Positions 49,201 through 57,973 of a stretch of 64,000 nt of DNA are shown here, one piece after another. The notes beneath the pieces were generated by a model. That model did no database searches and was not told where the DNA came from. It saw nothing but the letters and a program-made list of their open reading frames with translations. Origin of the DNA: Pogona vitticeps (taxonomy: Eukaryota; Chordata; Lepidosauria; Squamata; Agamidae). The translations under genes and the position numbers were made by a program. The stretch spans positions 24,547,764 to 24,611,763 of the forward strand of contig NC_135789.1 in assembly GCF_051106095.1 (NCBI RefSeq), written 5' to 3'. Every line of letters begins with the position of its first letter. Position 1 is the stretch's first letter.

Positions 49201-51246
49201 GCATCGGAGTAGCATCATCAGGCAAGAAAGAAAACAGGAGAAACAGTCCAAGCCCTGAAAATCAGAAAACAATGTGCTGAATGTGTCCGTCTTCTCCACC
49301 CACTGCTGGAAAGAAAACTTGGAAAGAGGACAGGCACATTTCATTACATTACTGAAAATCAAGCGTTCCAACTTCCCAGCTTATTAAAAAAATACGCAGA
49401 TATTTATTACATTTCCCAGACATTCCTCCTCACTTTAATGTAAACTTAAAATAAAGATCTGCCCCTTTTAGATAGAAGTTTCTTTATTGCCAATTTCAGA
49501 GAGTGTGTGGTAACTACTGTAATGCATTCACAGATCTGTCTGTGTCAGATGAGCTCCAGAGATAGTGAGAGTGACCTGCCCACTGCAGGAAATGATTGTT
49601 TCACTTAAGATCTTAACAGATACTAATAATCTTGCTAAACCAGTCCATGGCCAACTAGGAGGAGATCGTATCCATTCCAACGTGATTTTCCTTTGCTTTA
49701 TAGATGGATTATCAGATTCACTTGTTTGGTATGCATCTTGCTGAGCTTCCTGGCCTCATTATTTTTAAACAGCTCATGTCTCTGACTCTTCCTTCTTGGC
49801 CCAGTATGAATGAATCTGTCTGTGAAATGACTGTCTCTGATACAGCAGGCTTTAGTAGACAGAAAGTGCTGGTTTAGTTCAGTGGGTTGAAGCACCTCTC
49901 TGACCAAGGAGTCTGAATCCCTTCTGTGCCTCCCAAGAAAGTGGTCACCCAAGCTTGGGCAGAACTTGTGTAGCTGATGAGATAATGTGCTTTAGGTTAC
50001 TGCTGTTTCCTTGGGAAAGCTGCATGGGGGTCCCAAACAACTGAGAGAGGAAAAGAGTGGCAATCCACTTCTAAGTACTGTACAGTACTTCAAACCCACA
50101 TAATCCTGACAGCACACAATTATGAAGTATATTAGTCTACAGAAATACCTGACATAATAGGCTATTTTTGTTCCTGACACAATGAATTAAAAATGCTGCC
50201 CTCCTGGAAAGCAACTTTCAAAAAAATCTTTTGATATATTGACTTCTCTTATTATCTACATGGCACTTTGACACACATCTCTTCCTGGTCCTGCTGGCTT
50301 CACCACTCAAATTTCCACCCACCAACCTCTCTTTTTGAATTCAGTCAACAGGGAGTAACACAATCAATCTAATAAATCAGGTAAAAGTCCAGGGAAACAT
50401 CAGCGACAATATAGGCATGTCTTTACAAAAACACATGCTTTAATGTGCCTGCAGCAACAAGGGGGAGGGGGAGACCAATAGACTCTACCATATAATCTTC
50501 ACAGGCACAACACTTCCTAATATCTAGGGATCTCCATAAATCAATCACAATCACAATGGCCCAGCTTATTTCTACTGGAGATCCCAATAAAGACCCTTAA
50601 AACCTGCTCTGAGATGCCAGAAAACATTCCGGAGCAAGTTTTTACAGCCACAAAGTGCTGCAACAAGACTAGAACAAGTACGTTGCCAGGGCTTGGGCGA
50701 AAAAAAAACTTTTAGGCAGACTAACTCTTTTTTCCCCCCTTTTCCTCTTATACGACTAGAGCCGGCTTCTCAAGGTACAAGACTGCACGCTCTGCACATG
50801 CTAGACAGGGACAGTTGTGGTTCAGGGCTTAGAGGCGATCAGCAAGGCCACTAAAGTCAAGGTTTCGTGGCGGGAGCAGCAGCTATGCTCTGCCCACGGT
50901 CAGAGGCTGTTCCCCGTCCCGAGGAATTCCTGGACACGTGCAGTTCTCATTTCAGGGACTAGTGGGATGAGGTGAAACGCCCTCTAGACAGGATCAGGGG
51001 TATTCCCGACTCCCCCACCCCAGCTTGGGCCGGGTCCCCTGGCGGGCCTGACCTGGAGGCGATGGCGGCGGAACAGCGGACGCGCTCGCTGAGGTCACAG
51101 AGGGCCCGGTAATGGAGGTCGCGGCCCTTCTCGCGCTCCAGGTGACAGGCGTAGAGCGAGAGGGCGATGCCGGCCAGGCACACGGCGTAACGGGCCGCCC
51201 GCTCCCAGCGCGGCACCGAGACTCGCAGCAGGACGGGCGCCGCCAT
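39669..51246 (-). CDS. VKORC1L1: Vitamin K epoxide reductase complex subunit 1-like 1, 3 exons
   Basis: ER-membrane thiol-redox enzyme that reduces vitamin K epoxide and quinone. Minus-strand exons: 51053-51246 (ATG at 51246), 40828-40937, 39669-39895 (stop TAA). Splice sites are canonical and in phase; total 176 aa, the same length as human VKORC1L1. Visible features: N-terminus [20 protein letters not shown], loop cysteines C50 and C58 ([14 protein letters not shown]), the segment [15 protein letters not shown], catalytic CXXC at C139-C142 (FCLVC), several hydrophobic helices and the tail [10 protein letters not shown]. That tail and the paralog-specific N-terminus separate it from VKORC1. 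Intron 1 is about 10 kb and intron 2 about 0.9 kb. The gene converges on GUSB, as in mammals. Confidence 0.97.
41095..41290 (-). mobile_element. CR1 LINE 3' fragment
   Basis: GGACCCCAAGGGTCATCTAG, AGCAACCCC, AGTCATGCA and ACCTTCCGAGCCAACCCATTCTACAG are CR1 3'-region landmarks in reverse order of transcription. Lies just upstream of VKORC1L1 exon 2 in intron 1. Confidence 0.75.
43183..43285. repeat. CT/CA compound microsatellite
   Basis: (CT)n changes into CACTCT and then (CACA)n. In VKORC1L1 intron 1. Confidence 0.9.
44255..44345 (+). mobile_element. CR1-like LINE fragment
   Basis: GAGGATATGGATAACGTGGA, TACGTCCAGAAGAGGGTG and AAAGGTCTAGAAGCCAAGTCC follow a CR1-clade 3' stretch common in squamates (TGGAACGTGTCCAGAGGAGG type). 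A second copy is at 46030-46120. Confidence 0.6.
44365..44670 (+). mobile_element. CATT microsatellite and LINE-like fragment
   Basis: A (CATT)n run at 44368-44388 is followed by TTATATCCCGCTCC, AAAGCCTCTCTGAAGGC, TTAGTTGCCTCCTAAA and GAGCCACTGTGAAGAAGGCC. This is the order of a frequent squamate LINE-derived stretch. The same TATCCCGCCTTTCTCCCC start occurs at about 10890. Exact family uncertain. Confidence 0.5.
44724..44860. mobile_element. Short hAT-like MITE (near-palindrome)
   Basis: CAGTAGTTCTTAACCTCTGT faces ACAAAGGTTAAGAACCAGTG, and the inside (GCAACTCCCAGAAACCCC with CTTCTGGGAGTTGCAGTCC) is also inverted. Same family as 63226-63361. A clean 8-bp target duplication is not seen at this copy. 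Confidence 0.7.
45530..45700. repeat. Unclassified interspersed repeat with inverted ends
   Basis: TCTCGAAGGCTTTCACGGCC, GTTGTTGTAGGTTTTTCAGG, GTTTTGCCAGTCTCTGTGGC and CATCATCTTCAAAGGAC form a consensus I associate with a frequent squamate repeat whose class I cannot fix. The right side (CACAACCTACAACTA) is an inverse echo of the left. Confidence 0.45.
46030..46120 (+). mobile_element. CR1-like LINE fragment
   Basis: ATGGATAAGCTGGAACATAT, GTAGAAGAGGGTGACCAAGA and TGGTTAAAGGTGGTTGTG match the fragment at 44255-44345. In VKORC1L1 intron 1. Confidence 0.6.
46488..46575 (+). repeat. Unclassified interspersed repeat
   Basis: GGCATCCTTCAGTCTCGAAA, then GACTATGGTAACATGCTCTG resembles a dispersed squamate SINE-like unit. 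Family not determined. It interrupts a duplicated phrase: CTTGGGTGCCCCTTCAT occurs both before (about 46470) and after (about 46580) it and may be the target-site duplication. Confidence 0.5.
49870..50100 (+). mobile_element. tRNA-derived SINE
   Basis: GGTTTAGTTCAGTGGGTTGA and AAGGAGTCTGAATCCC give a worn tRNA head. CAAGCTTGGGCAGAAC, GTTTCCTTGGGAAAGC and GGCAATCCACTTCTAAGTAC give the body and tail seen in squamate SINEs with RTE-type tails. Confidence 0.5.
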
Positions 51247-51620
51247 CTTAGCCCAGCCCTCGCCTCGGCGGACCCGGCAGGAGACTCCCGTCGCTCCTGC
51301 GCGCGCGCAGGCCGCGCAACTCACGTACGCACTGAAGCCAGAGGCGCGGACCCCATTGGCTGGCGCGCCGTATTAAAAAGAAATAAAGCCACGCCCACTC
51401 CCTCGCCCCACCTCCCGCCCCGACTTGGGCTGCTTCTCTCTTTCTCCTCGGAACGTGGCGCTCTCCACTGCCCTCCACGCGCTGCCCGCCAGCCAATGAG
51501 ATCCCGCGTGCGCCTCGAGCCAGGCCACGCCCACACGCATCTCTCACTCGCTCTCGCTCGAGTCTCTCGCCGCCGTCCCGCCTCTGAAAAGTATCGCGAG
51601 ACTTTATGCATCGTTTTTTC
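51240..51620 (-). promoter_or_regulatory. VKORC1L1: VKORC1L1 CpG-rich promoter
   Basis: CpG-dense sequence upstream of the VKORC1L1 start. The start codon itself sits in a YY1 motif (AAGATGGCGGC on the minus strand, about 51238-51248). CCAAT boxes occur as ATTGG near 51354 and CCAAT near 51494, and a TCGCGAGA element lies at 51594-51601. These are standard parts of a TATA-less housekeeping promoter. Long open frames on both strands here reflect base composition. Confidence 0.6.
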
Positions 51621-52609
51621 AGTAGCCAAGAGGCATCAAGAGGGCGGAGCTTTCCTATTCCTTTCCTTTCCCTTCCTAGCGTTTGTGGTTCGAATCCCAA
51701 TTCGACCCAAATTTAATTTCTATTTCCGCCCCCCTACAGCAAATCTGGTTCATTACTAAAAGCGGCTTGGTTGTACTTTCAGACAATGAGAAAGCGCACT
51801 TGACTATAGAGACTCCAGAGAACTGTGATGTGAGAAGAGTCCATGTAGTGCACTACTGTGGTCCTATCAGAGATGACGGTGTTGTGCAATGGTTACAGCA
51901 CAAGTTGAAGTACTTTTGGTTCTCCAGGGCTATTCAGGCCCTTCCAGTATGGCTTACAGCAGGTGCTCTTGGCAGGAGCAGACCAACATATCCAGGGAGC
52001 AGGCAAAGGTTCCCCACTTCTGGGGGAGTTAAGCCTGAGTCTTTTTCTTGGACTTAATGGTAGCAGTTTTCCCCGTGGATGCAGCAACTCCAACTCCAAA
52101 AACATATCCAAGCCAGCCTCCCAGTTTTTCAGCAAAGACGTTCTCCTTCCTGTAATTTCACCCATATTTATTTTGTCCTGAATGCTCAGCTGTAACAATC
52201 TGGACTTTTTTCTTCATTTCATGACTCCAGTACTCTTGAGTTTCTGTATTTTATGATTTTCCTGGTCTCAATTTGTTCATTAAGTACTTTTGCGCTGGTC
52301 ATCCAATAAATTGTTCGCATCTGGTAACAAATCCATATTTCAGATGTTTCTGTGCCTTTTATAGGAGAGTCTTTTAAAATCCATATCTTTTTATTATTTA
52401 TGAATATTTCTTAAATAGATTCAAACCATGTCAATGTGGTGTGCAATAATAAACATTCAATACAGTATATGTAATACAAATACAAACATTACAACATACA
52501 TAATATACAGATCTGTAATGCATTCACAGATCATGTATATTGAGGGTTGTACAATACAGGTAAGGCCTGCATGAATAGGTAGGTACTTCGGTTATAATAA
52601 CTGCATAAT

Positions 52610-52800
52610 ACCAAGTTGATTCCACACTTTCCAAGATTTTCTAGGTAAAGAGTGCTCAGAAGTGGTTTCCTATTCTCTTCTTCTAGGGGTATCCCCGGGA
52701 GTGTGAGCTTGCCCAAGGCTCGGTTTTCTCCCAAGAGGCATGGGGGGGGGATTGAAAGCCTAACCTGTGGCTTTGCAAACCAGTGATCCAGCTAAAAATC
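52610..52800 (-). mobile_element. tRNA-derived SINE
   Basis: On the minus strand: GCTGGATCACTGGTTTGCAA (head), TTTCAATCCCCCCCC (B box region), GCCTTGGGCAAGC, then GAAACCACTTCTGAGCACTC and the tail TCTTGGAAAG. Same general family as the copy at 49870. Confidence 0.55.
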
Positions 52801-53929
52801 ATAAGCTTATGTCAAATTTGTGGGGAAAGATTGTTCTAAGATGGTGTCTCCGGAAGACCTTATGGATTGAATTTTATGCCATAAGGTAATTGTTTAAAAC
52901 AAGCCCCATGCAATGCATATTCTTCTTTTGCTCTGGATGTGACATTCTTTGTTTCAAGCAACTTGATCCTAAGCCATTTCTATTCAGACTTTGATTTTGT
53001 ACCTATGTTCCCACACTGTCTGTTGAACCAAATTCCAATTTACTGACGTTCTACCATTTCATTTTGGCTCTTTTAACTACATTTTTTGGGCTGCTTGTCT
53101 TTTACCAGTTACCATGAGGAACCAATGGGCCTTTAAATGAACTCAAACTGAAATAAAAGACCATTCAAATACATCCATTTAAAACACAGTTACTTCATAT
53201 TAATTGGACCCAGTCAGTCAGTCCCCAGTCCCTTGTTTCTATCCGGAGCTTGCTGCTGTCTTTTCACATGATGCATCGCTTTTGTCCAAAGAAGACAAAG
53301 AGAGCTCTGATAGCATCCCTTGCAGAATGAATGCCACCCTTGTGATGTTCCATTGCCCTTTGGGCCTTAGGCAGATGATGGAGGTAGAAAGACTATCTAC
53401 CCACTCACTACACCAACAACTTGTTGTCATCCACCAACCATATTAGGAGACTGAACAGACACAGAAGCTGAGACTATGCAATTAACTGCTACTACTATTC
53501 CTTCATCTACCAGAGGTTTCATGTCATTGGGACAATTTTGACTTTTTAGATTATTCTTCATCTAGTGTCAGGTTTCTTCTGATTTATGGTGGTGATTCTA
53601 TGGATTAATAGCTTCCAAGAGGTCCTATATTTAATAGTCCTGTTCAGGTCCTGCATACTCAAGACTGTGGTTTATTTATGGAGTCTGTCCATCTGACTTT
53701 CAATCTTCCTCTCTTCCTGATGCCTTCCATTTCTTTCTTCCTTTCTTCCTTCCTTTCAATCTATCTATCTATCTTCTCCTTATGTGCCCAAAGTACATTT
53801 GGCCTTCCAATTTATGATGCAGGAGCATTAATGAATGATGTTGTCTTGCATCCAAACAGTTGCCAAGGTTCTTCACTTAATGTTTTTCCCCTTCCTGCAG
53901 TTCTGAAAACACTTTCAAATATCATCATC

Positions 53930-54066
53930 ATTATCTTAGAACTACAGAGCTGAAAAGGACCCCATAGATCATAGATTCCAGACCCTGTCAGGAAGGCACT
54001 TTTGGGAATCAAGATCCCAATCTCTGGCTCCACAGCCAGAGACCTAAATCATTGAGCTATCTAGCA
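53930..54066 (-). mobile_element. tRNA SINE with CR1-like tail
   Basis: Minus strand: AGATAGCTCAATGATTTAGG, TCTCTGGCTGTGGAGCCAGA and GATTGGGATCTTGATTCCC (tRNA part) run directly into a CR1 3'-end-like tail (GGTCCTTTTCAGCTCTGTAG). The same fusion occurs at 60405-60545. Confidence 0.65.
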
Positions 54067-54599
54067 ATTATGGTTATCTATGCTTATTATAGTATGTATC
54101 ATATTTATAACAATTTCAATAGTACTGGGAGAATCTGTAAGGTGCCTATGCCATATACAAAAGACTTATATCAAATGTGATTATCAGTGCTGTTATTATA
54201 AAACACATACAGTACGGTAATAACTTTTTAATTGGTCCTGGAACAAGTGCACTTTTTTAGCAGCCCTGCCTCTTAGCAAGATGCATATAGTACAGCACAT
54301 ATAATCGAAAAACTGTTGGGTAATGTTCCTTTTTTGGTCAACAGCTACATAAAATAGCAACATTTGAAGGGGATGGAGGCGTGGAAAAGCGCAGTTAAAT
54401 ATGATTATAGAAGTATAATCCTTTATTATAATTTTCCCTGGGGAAACCCCTGGACTTAAGAAGAGAATCCAGAACAGAAAACGTGATAGAAAATCTGCAT
54501 AGTACAAGCGTGCACTGGCAGAATAAGACCGGCTAATTACCAGCAATGACGGTAACAGAAGGGAATTCCTTTTGCAGCTCCTCCTCCCGGCAACCCCGG

Positions 54600-54737
54600 G
54601 GCAAAAGGGGAGGAGCCGCGGGGTGTGTGTCACGTGCTGGCACTATGACGCAACGCGTGGGCGGGGCGCACGGGGGGGGGACAGGCGGCGGGGCGGGAGA
54701 AGCCCCCTGGTGGCGCCAGAAGCCCCCTGGTGGCGCC
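54600..54737 (+). promoter_or_regulatory. NUPR2: NUPR2 promoter with E-box and C/EBP-ATF composite site
   Basis: CpG-rich sequence upstream of the ATG contains a CACGTG E-box (54631-54636) and TGACGCAA at 54646-54653. The reverse complement of the latter, TTGCGTCA, is the C/EBP-ATF composite half-site bound by ATF4 partners. A GGGCGG box follows at about 54659. NUPR1 is a known ATF4 target, so stress control of this relative is plausible but not shown. Confidence 0.45.
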
Positions 54738-54818
54738 ATGAAGCGGCCGCGGAGCCGCTCGAGGTCCGCGCTGGCGGCGGCAGCGGCCCAGGAGGAGGGC
54801 CCGGCGCCCCCTGGCGGC
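54699..54818 (-). promoter_or_regulatory. Three CTCF-like motifs spanning the NUPR2 start codon
   Basis: A 20-base unit, AGAAGCCCCCTGGTGGCGCC, occurs twice in tandem (54699-54718 and 54719-54738). A third related site, GGCGCCCCCTGGCGGCTC, is at about 54801-54818. On the minus strand the cores read GCCACCAGGGGGC, GCCACCAGGGGGC and CCGCCAGGGGGCGC, which match the CTCF core CCACCAGGGGGCGC with at most one or two differences. All three have the same orientation. Binding is inferred from motif match only. Confidence 0.55.
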
Positions 54819-55148
54819 TCAGACTCGGACTGCCGGGGAGAGGAAGAGGAGCGCGAGGAGCGGCTGCGGGAGCGCGCCGGGCGAAGCGGCCCGCGCGGCC
54901 CCGGCTCGGGAGGGAAGGGGCGCAGCCGCCGAGAGCGGGAGCTTCGCACCAACTGGAGGGTCCCCGCCGGGCACGAGCGCAAGATCGCCGCCAAGATCCG
55001 CGCCACCCGGGCCAAGCGACGGCGGCAGCAGCGCCCGGGAGCCGGACCCCGATCCTCTCCCAACAAGGTCCTGAATACCTCCCCCCCTCCCTTCGAAGTC
55101 AGGATTCCAGCTCCCATAATCCCCAGCCAGCCCAGCCCTCAGGATTGA
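54738..55148 (+). CDS. NUPR2: Nuclear protein 2 (NUPR1-like), single exon
   Basis: Small basic chromatin-associated stress regulator related to NUPR1. The family core is clear at residues about 63-95: GKGRSRRERELRTNWRVPAG then HERKIAAKIRATRAKRRRQQ. This matches the human NUPR2 stretch KGRTRREQALRTNW with GGHERK. The ATG at 54738 is chosen because it gives MKRPRSRSRSAL; in-frame ATGs upstream (54546, 54645) would add a low-complexity leader. Predicted 136 aa against 97 in human. The acidic N-terminal box with the LYD-type motif is not recognisable and is replaced by Ala/Glu/Gly-rich sequence. The C-terminus has an extra tail (about 40 residues) whose last part looks repeat-derived. Very GC-rich and intronless, as in other species. 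Confidence 0.85.
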   Translation: MKRPRSRSRSALAAAAAQEEGPAPPGGSDSDCRGEEEEREERLRERAGRSGPRGPGSGGKGRSRRERELRTNWRVPAGHERKIAAKIRATRAKRRRQQRPGAGPRSSPNKVLNTSPPPFEVRIPAPIIPSQPSPQD

Positions 55149-57624
55149 GGAGGAAGGGAGCTGCGCGTCGGAAGAGCACTCCGTTGGGTTAGGGCGGGGT
55201 CCTTTTAACCCTTTGCATCCAGATGGGCGGGACTACAGCCCCCATCATCCCCACCCTGAATGTTACAGACGATTCCATGGGGGGCATCCCAGTTGCGAAA
55301 AGCCTGCATGCCTTGAGTCACTGCCCCTCAGGTAAACTGGACTACAAAGCCCATAATTGCACCGGGTGGGTGATGCTTCAGCTAGGGCATTGTATACCAA
55401 GTACGTTTCCCAATTCTTCACAAACACACATATAACTTTTTGCAAATCCATTGCCCTGCCCCTCTCCCCCCCTCGTTGAGCCAAAGAGAAGTACCCTGCT
55501 CCATTTCACTCATTTCGCAGGCTAAATGAATTGTAATTTAAATGCAATTTAAAATCCAGGAGTTCCTTTTGAGATATCTCCGTTGGTAACGTTGGATGTC
55601 GTGAGGCGCCTCTAAAGGACAAAATGCATCCCAGGAGATAAAGTAGGTCTCCTGTATCCACTGGAGATTGTTTCCAAGACCACCATGGTTATTGAAAACC
55701 GTGGATAGCAGTGAACAGGAACGTGCACGCACGGTAGAAAAAAAACATTATTTTCACATGCGTTATCAGAACTGGCCACAAGAGGGGGGCAGAGACCATA
55801 CTACGTGTTCTTCCAGAGCTAGTAGTCATAGCACAGTCCCTGCTGCCCTCTAGTGGCCACGTGAAAACTTTTTCTGGCCTTTTTTTCTCTACTGTATACA
55901 GTATTTTTAATACAGTATTTCGAACTGTGGATAAGTGAATCAGTGGTTACTAATCCGGTGGATAAGGAATGTTACTATACAGGGTGATGCAAACACAACC
56001 CCTAGAAGCTATGGGTGAGAAGCGGAGGTATTCTCTATGGCTCATGCCTTGACCCCTATGGATGAGTGGTACTTCACTCCCCCATCATCCCCAGCCAGCA
56101 TGGTGACTGGGGAGAGTGGGACATGTAGAACACCCATCTTTAGGCCAGACTATTCAAGATGGCTATTCATTTTCTCACAGGTTGCAGAATCCGTCGACAG
56201 CTGAGCGCCTTCCCGTTCTTTTTCTCCAACTGCAGCTGCTCCATGGTTGAAGAAGCCACCTCCGGGTGACGCCCTTGGACTACAAAACCTTATCCAGTTT
56301 CAGCCACTTGATGCACTGTGCAAAAGGACAGCGGGTGCTTTGTTCCACTTGCGTTCAGTAACACGGAAATCCTTCACACTTCTGCCTCCTCTCTTCCATG
56401 ATTGCATTTTCCCCCTAAATGTCTTTTTAAAAACATTCCCCCCTACATCAGTGGAGACGTAGACAGGGCGCTGTCCTTCCAAATTAAAGATGGGGGCATG
56501 ATCAGAGACAGATATCTCACTAGTTAGTCGGAGATTTTAAAAATTTTGGGGGGTCAATGGGATGCATTGGTGATACGATTCCATAAAACAGGGTTATAGC
56601 CCTGGACTCCAATTCCAGTCAGCCTCTGAAAGTGTTGAGGAAGGATGGGAGTCTACCATTCTCTGGAAGGCACTGGGTTCCTCACTCCTTTAGGCAGAGT
56701 GGCCCGACCAGCCCGCAGAGACCTGTGTGACTTTGTAGCATAACAGTCCATCATCCCTTAAAGTCGGCTGGTGGTCAGCGGCTGCAAAAATGTCCCTTTG
56801 GGATGTGATATTATAACAGGCACTCTTCTCTGCATCATGGGGGGCTGAATTATATCTTAAATCAGAGATTGCTGAATGTTTCCAAGGATGTCCGGAAGGC
56901 GAGATGCAAAGGAAAGTCCTGGGTATTGAAAGATAAAGTGCCTCGGGATGCAGAAGTTTTGTTTTATCCATCAGGGCTAACACGTTATCAATCGTTTTTC
57001 ATGAACTACGTTGACCGTCTTTGTAAAGCACCCCACTGAGCTGGGGTTGTTGCTTTCACGCAGGCATCAGGAGCAGGCATTTAAGAAACTTAGGCCAACT
57101 TTTTGGTTGCCACTTGAGCGACCTCCCAGGGTGGTTGTGAAAATAAAGTAGGGGGACCAAGAATGGGTATGTAAAGTACTGTATCAATAAAACTAATAAT
57201 TCCCTCTCAAGTGGGAACAAAGGCTGCCAACTGCATCATAAAAGGATGTCACTTTTACAATTTTGGTTATTATATGGCATTTCTGCCTTTTAAAGTGAGC
57301 ACTGTCCCTTAGGCTTAGAAATACTCAAGGTGAAGGGTATGTGGAAACACCTAAAAGCACCAGAATGGCCACTATTTATTTCCACTGCGGCCTGACAGGG
57401 ACCAATTCAGCAGGTGTAGCTGCTGCTCCCTCTCAAATAGAAATGTATCCCTTTGCCTCAGTACTTGGAGCCGTTATTTATTATTCATGTAAATTTAACA
57501 ACAGCTCTACGTGTCGCGAACAAGTGTGGCCCTACATTGCGGGGATAAGTAGTTATTGAAAAGTGACGTTTCTTTCCCCGTTGTCGTCCCCTTTGAAGGC
57601 TCTGAGGTAAAATTCCCACAGCGG
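55149..57624. other. NUPR2-CHCHD2 intergenic region
   Basis: Contains ZNF143-like repeat pieces (55232, 55341), DNA transposon copy C (55642-55977), a stretch with CCCCCATCATCCCCAGCCAG (about 56080), and a MIR-like tail (about 57095-57190, GCGACCTCCCAGGGTGGTTG). No gene is recognised. Confidence 0.4.
55642..55977. mobile_element. pogo/Tigger-like non-autonomous DNA transposon, copy C (reverse)
   Basis: Reverse orientation: the right end read backwards gives TTCCTTATCCACCGGATTAG, then CACTGATTCACTTATCC, as in copies A and B. It holds TGGCCACAAGAGGGGGGC (55773-55790, plus) and TGGCCACTAGAGGGCAGC (55842-55859, minus), both CTCF-like. Between NUPR2 and CHCHD2. Confidence 0.7.
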
Positions 57625-57973
57625 TTCAAAATGGCCGCCAAATGAGGGTTTTTCGTTCTGCGCATGCGCCCCGCCTTCCCGCCTCGTAAAGATTCCTTTA
57701 TGGAGGGTGGCTCCGCCCCAGGTGACGCGAAAGGGTGGAGCCAGCAATCCTGAGGAGGGGCTAGCAGGCGCAGGGCCGTCTATTGCGTGCCGGCGCCCGG
57801 CTCCGCCCTCCTTGCGTCGTTTAAAGCGCATGCGCTCGGAGTGGGGGAAGAGAAAGAGGCGTCTTCCGCTGCTGTGACCTTGACAGATCCGGGAAGCGGA
57901 AGTGGGGAGAAAGAGCCAGAAAGCCGCCTGCGGAGGTTCGAGGCAGAAGGAGAACCAGGAGTGACCCGTCGCC
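57625..57973 (+). promoter_or_regulatory. CHCHD2: CHCHD2 promoter with NRF1, ERR, ETS and YY1 motifs
   Basis: Two perfect NRF1 palindromes GCGCATGCGC lie at 57660-57669 and 57826-57835. TGACCTTGA at 57875-57883 is the reverse complement of the estrogen-related-receptor element TCAAGGTCA. CGGAAGTG at 57897-57904 with neighbouring GGGAAGCGG is an ETS/GABP-type site. AAAATGGCCGCC at about 57628 resembles YY1. NRF1, ERR-alpha and GABP are the standard regulators of nuclear genes for mitochondrial proteins, which fits the product. Confidence 0.65.

Larger units (their letters stand above)
40938..51052 (-). other. VKORC1L1: VKORC1L1 intron 1
   Basis: About 10 kb without any recognised coding exon. 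It is filled with CR1 pieces (41095, 44255, 46030), a hAT MITE (44724), SINEs (about 47130-47215 and 49870-50100), microsatellites (42641-42658 AAAAT, 43183-43285) and unclassified repeats. Open frames at 41386-41933 and 43604-43972 show no family I recognise. Confidence 0.6.
51625..54590. other. VKORC1L1-NUPR2 intergenic region
   Basis: AT-rich sequence with two SINEs (52610, 53930) and short TTCC/CTAT simple repeats near 53740-53775. No coding exon or RNA gene is recognised; the frames at 51683-52057 and 53678-53953 have no known family. Confidence 0.4.

Noticed and set aside
51112-51759. 215-codon open frame on the plus strand antisense to VKORC1L1 exon 1
   Set aside because: It lies in a CpG-rich promoter where stops are rare, is low-complexity, and matches no family I know. 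A divergent transcript is possible but a protein is not supported.
54533-55117. 194-codon minus-strand frame over NUPR2
   Set aside because: It is the GC-rich shadow of NUPR2; the plus-strand frame has the NUPR core motif.
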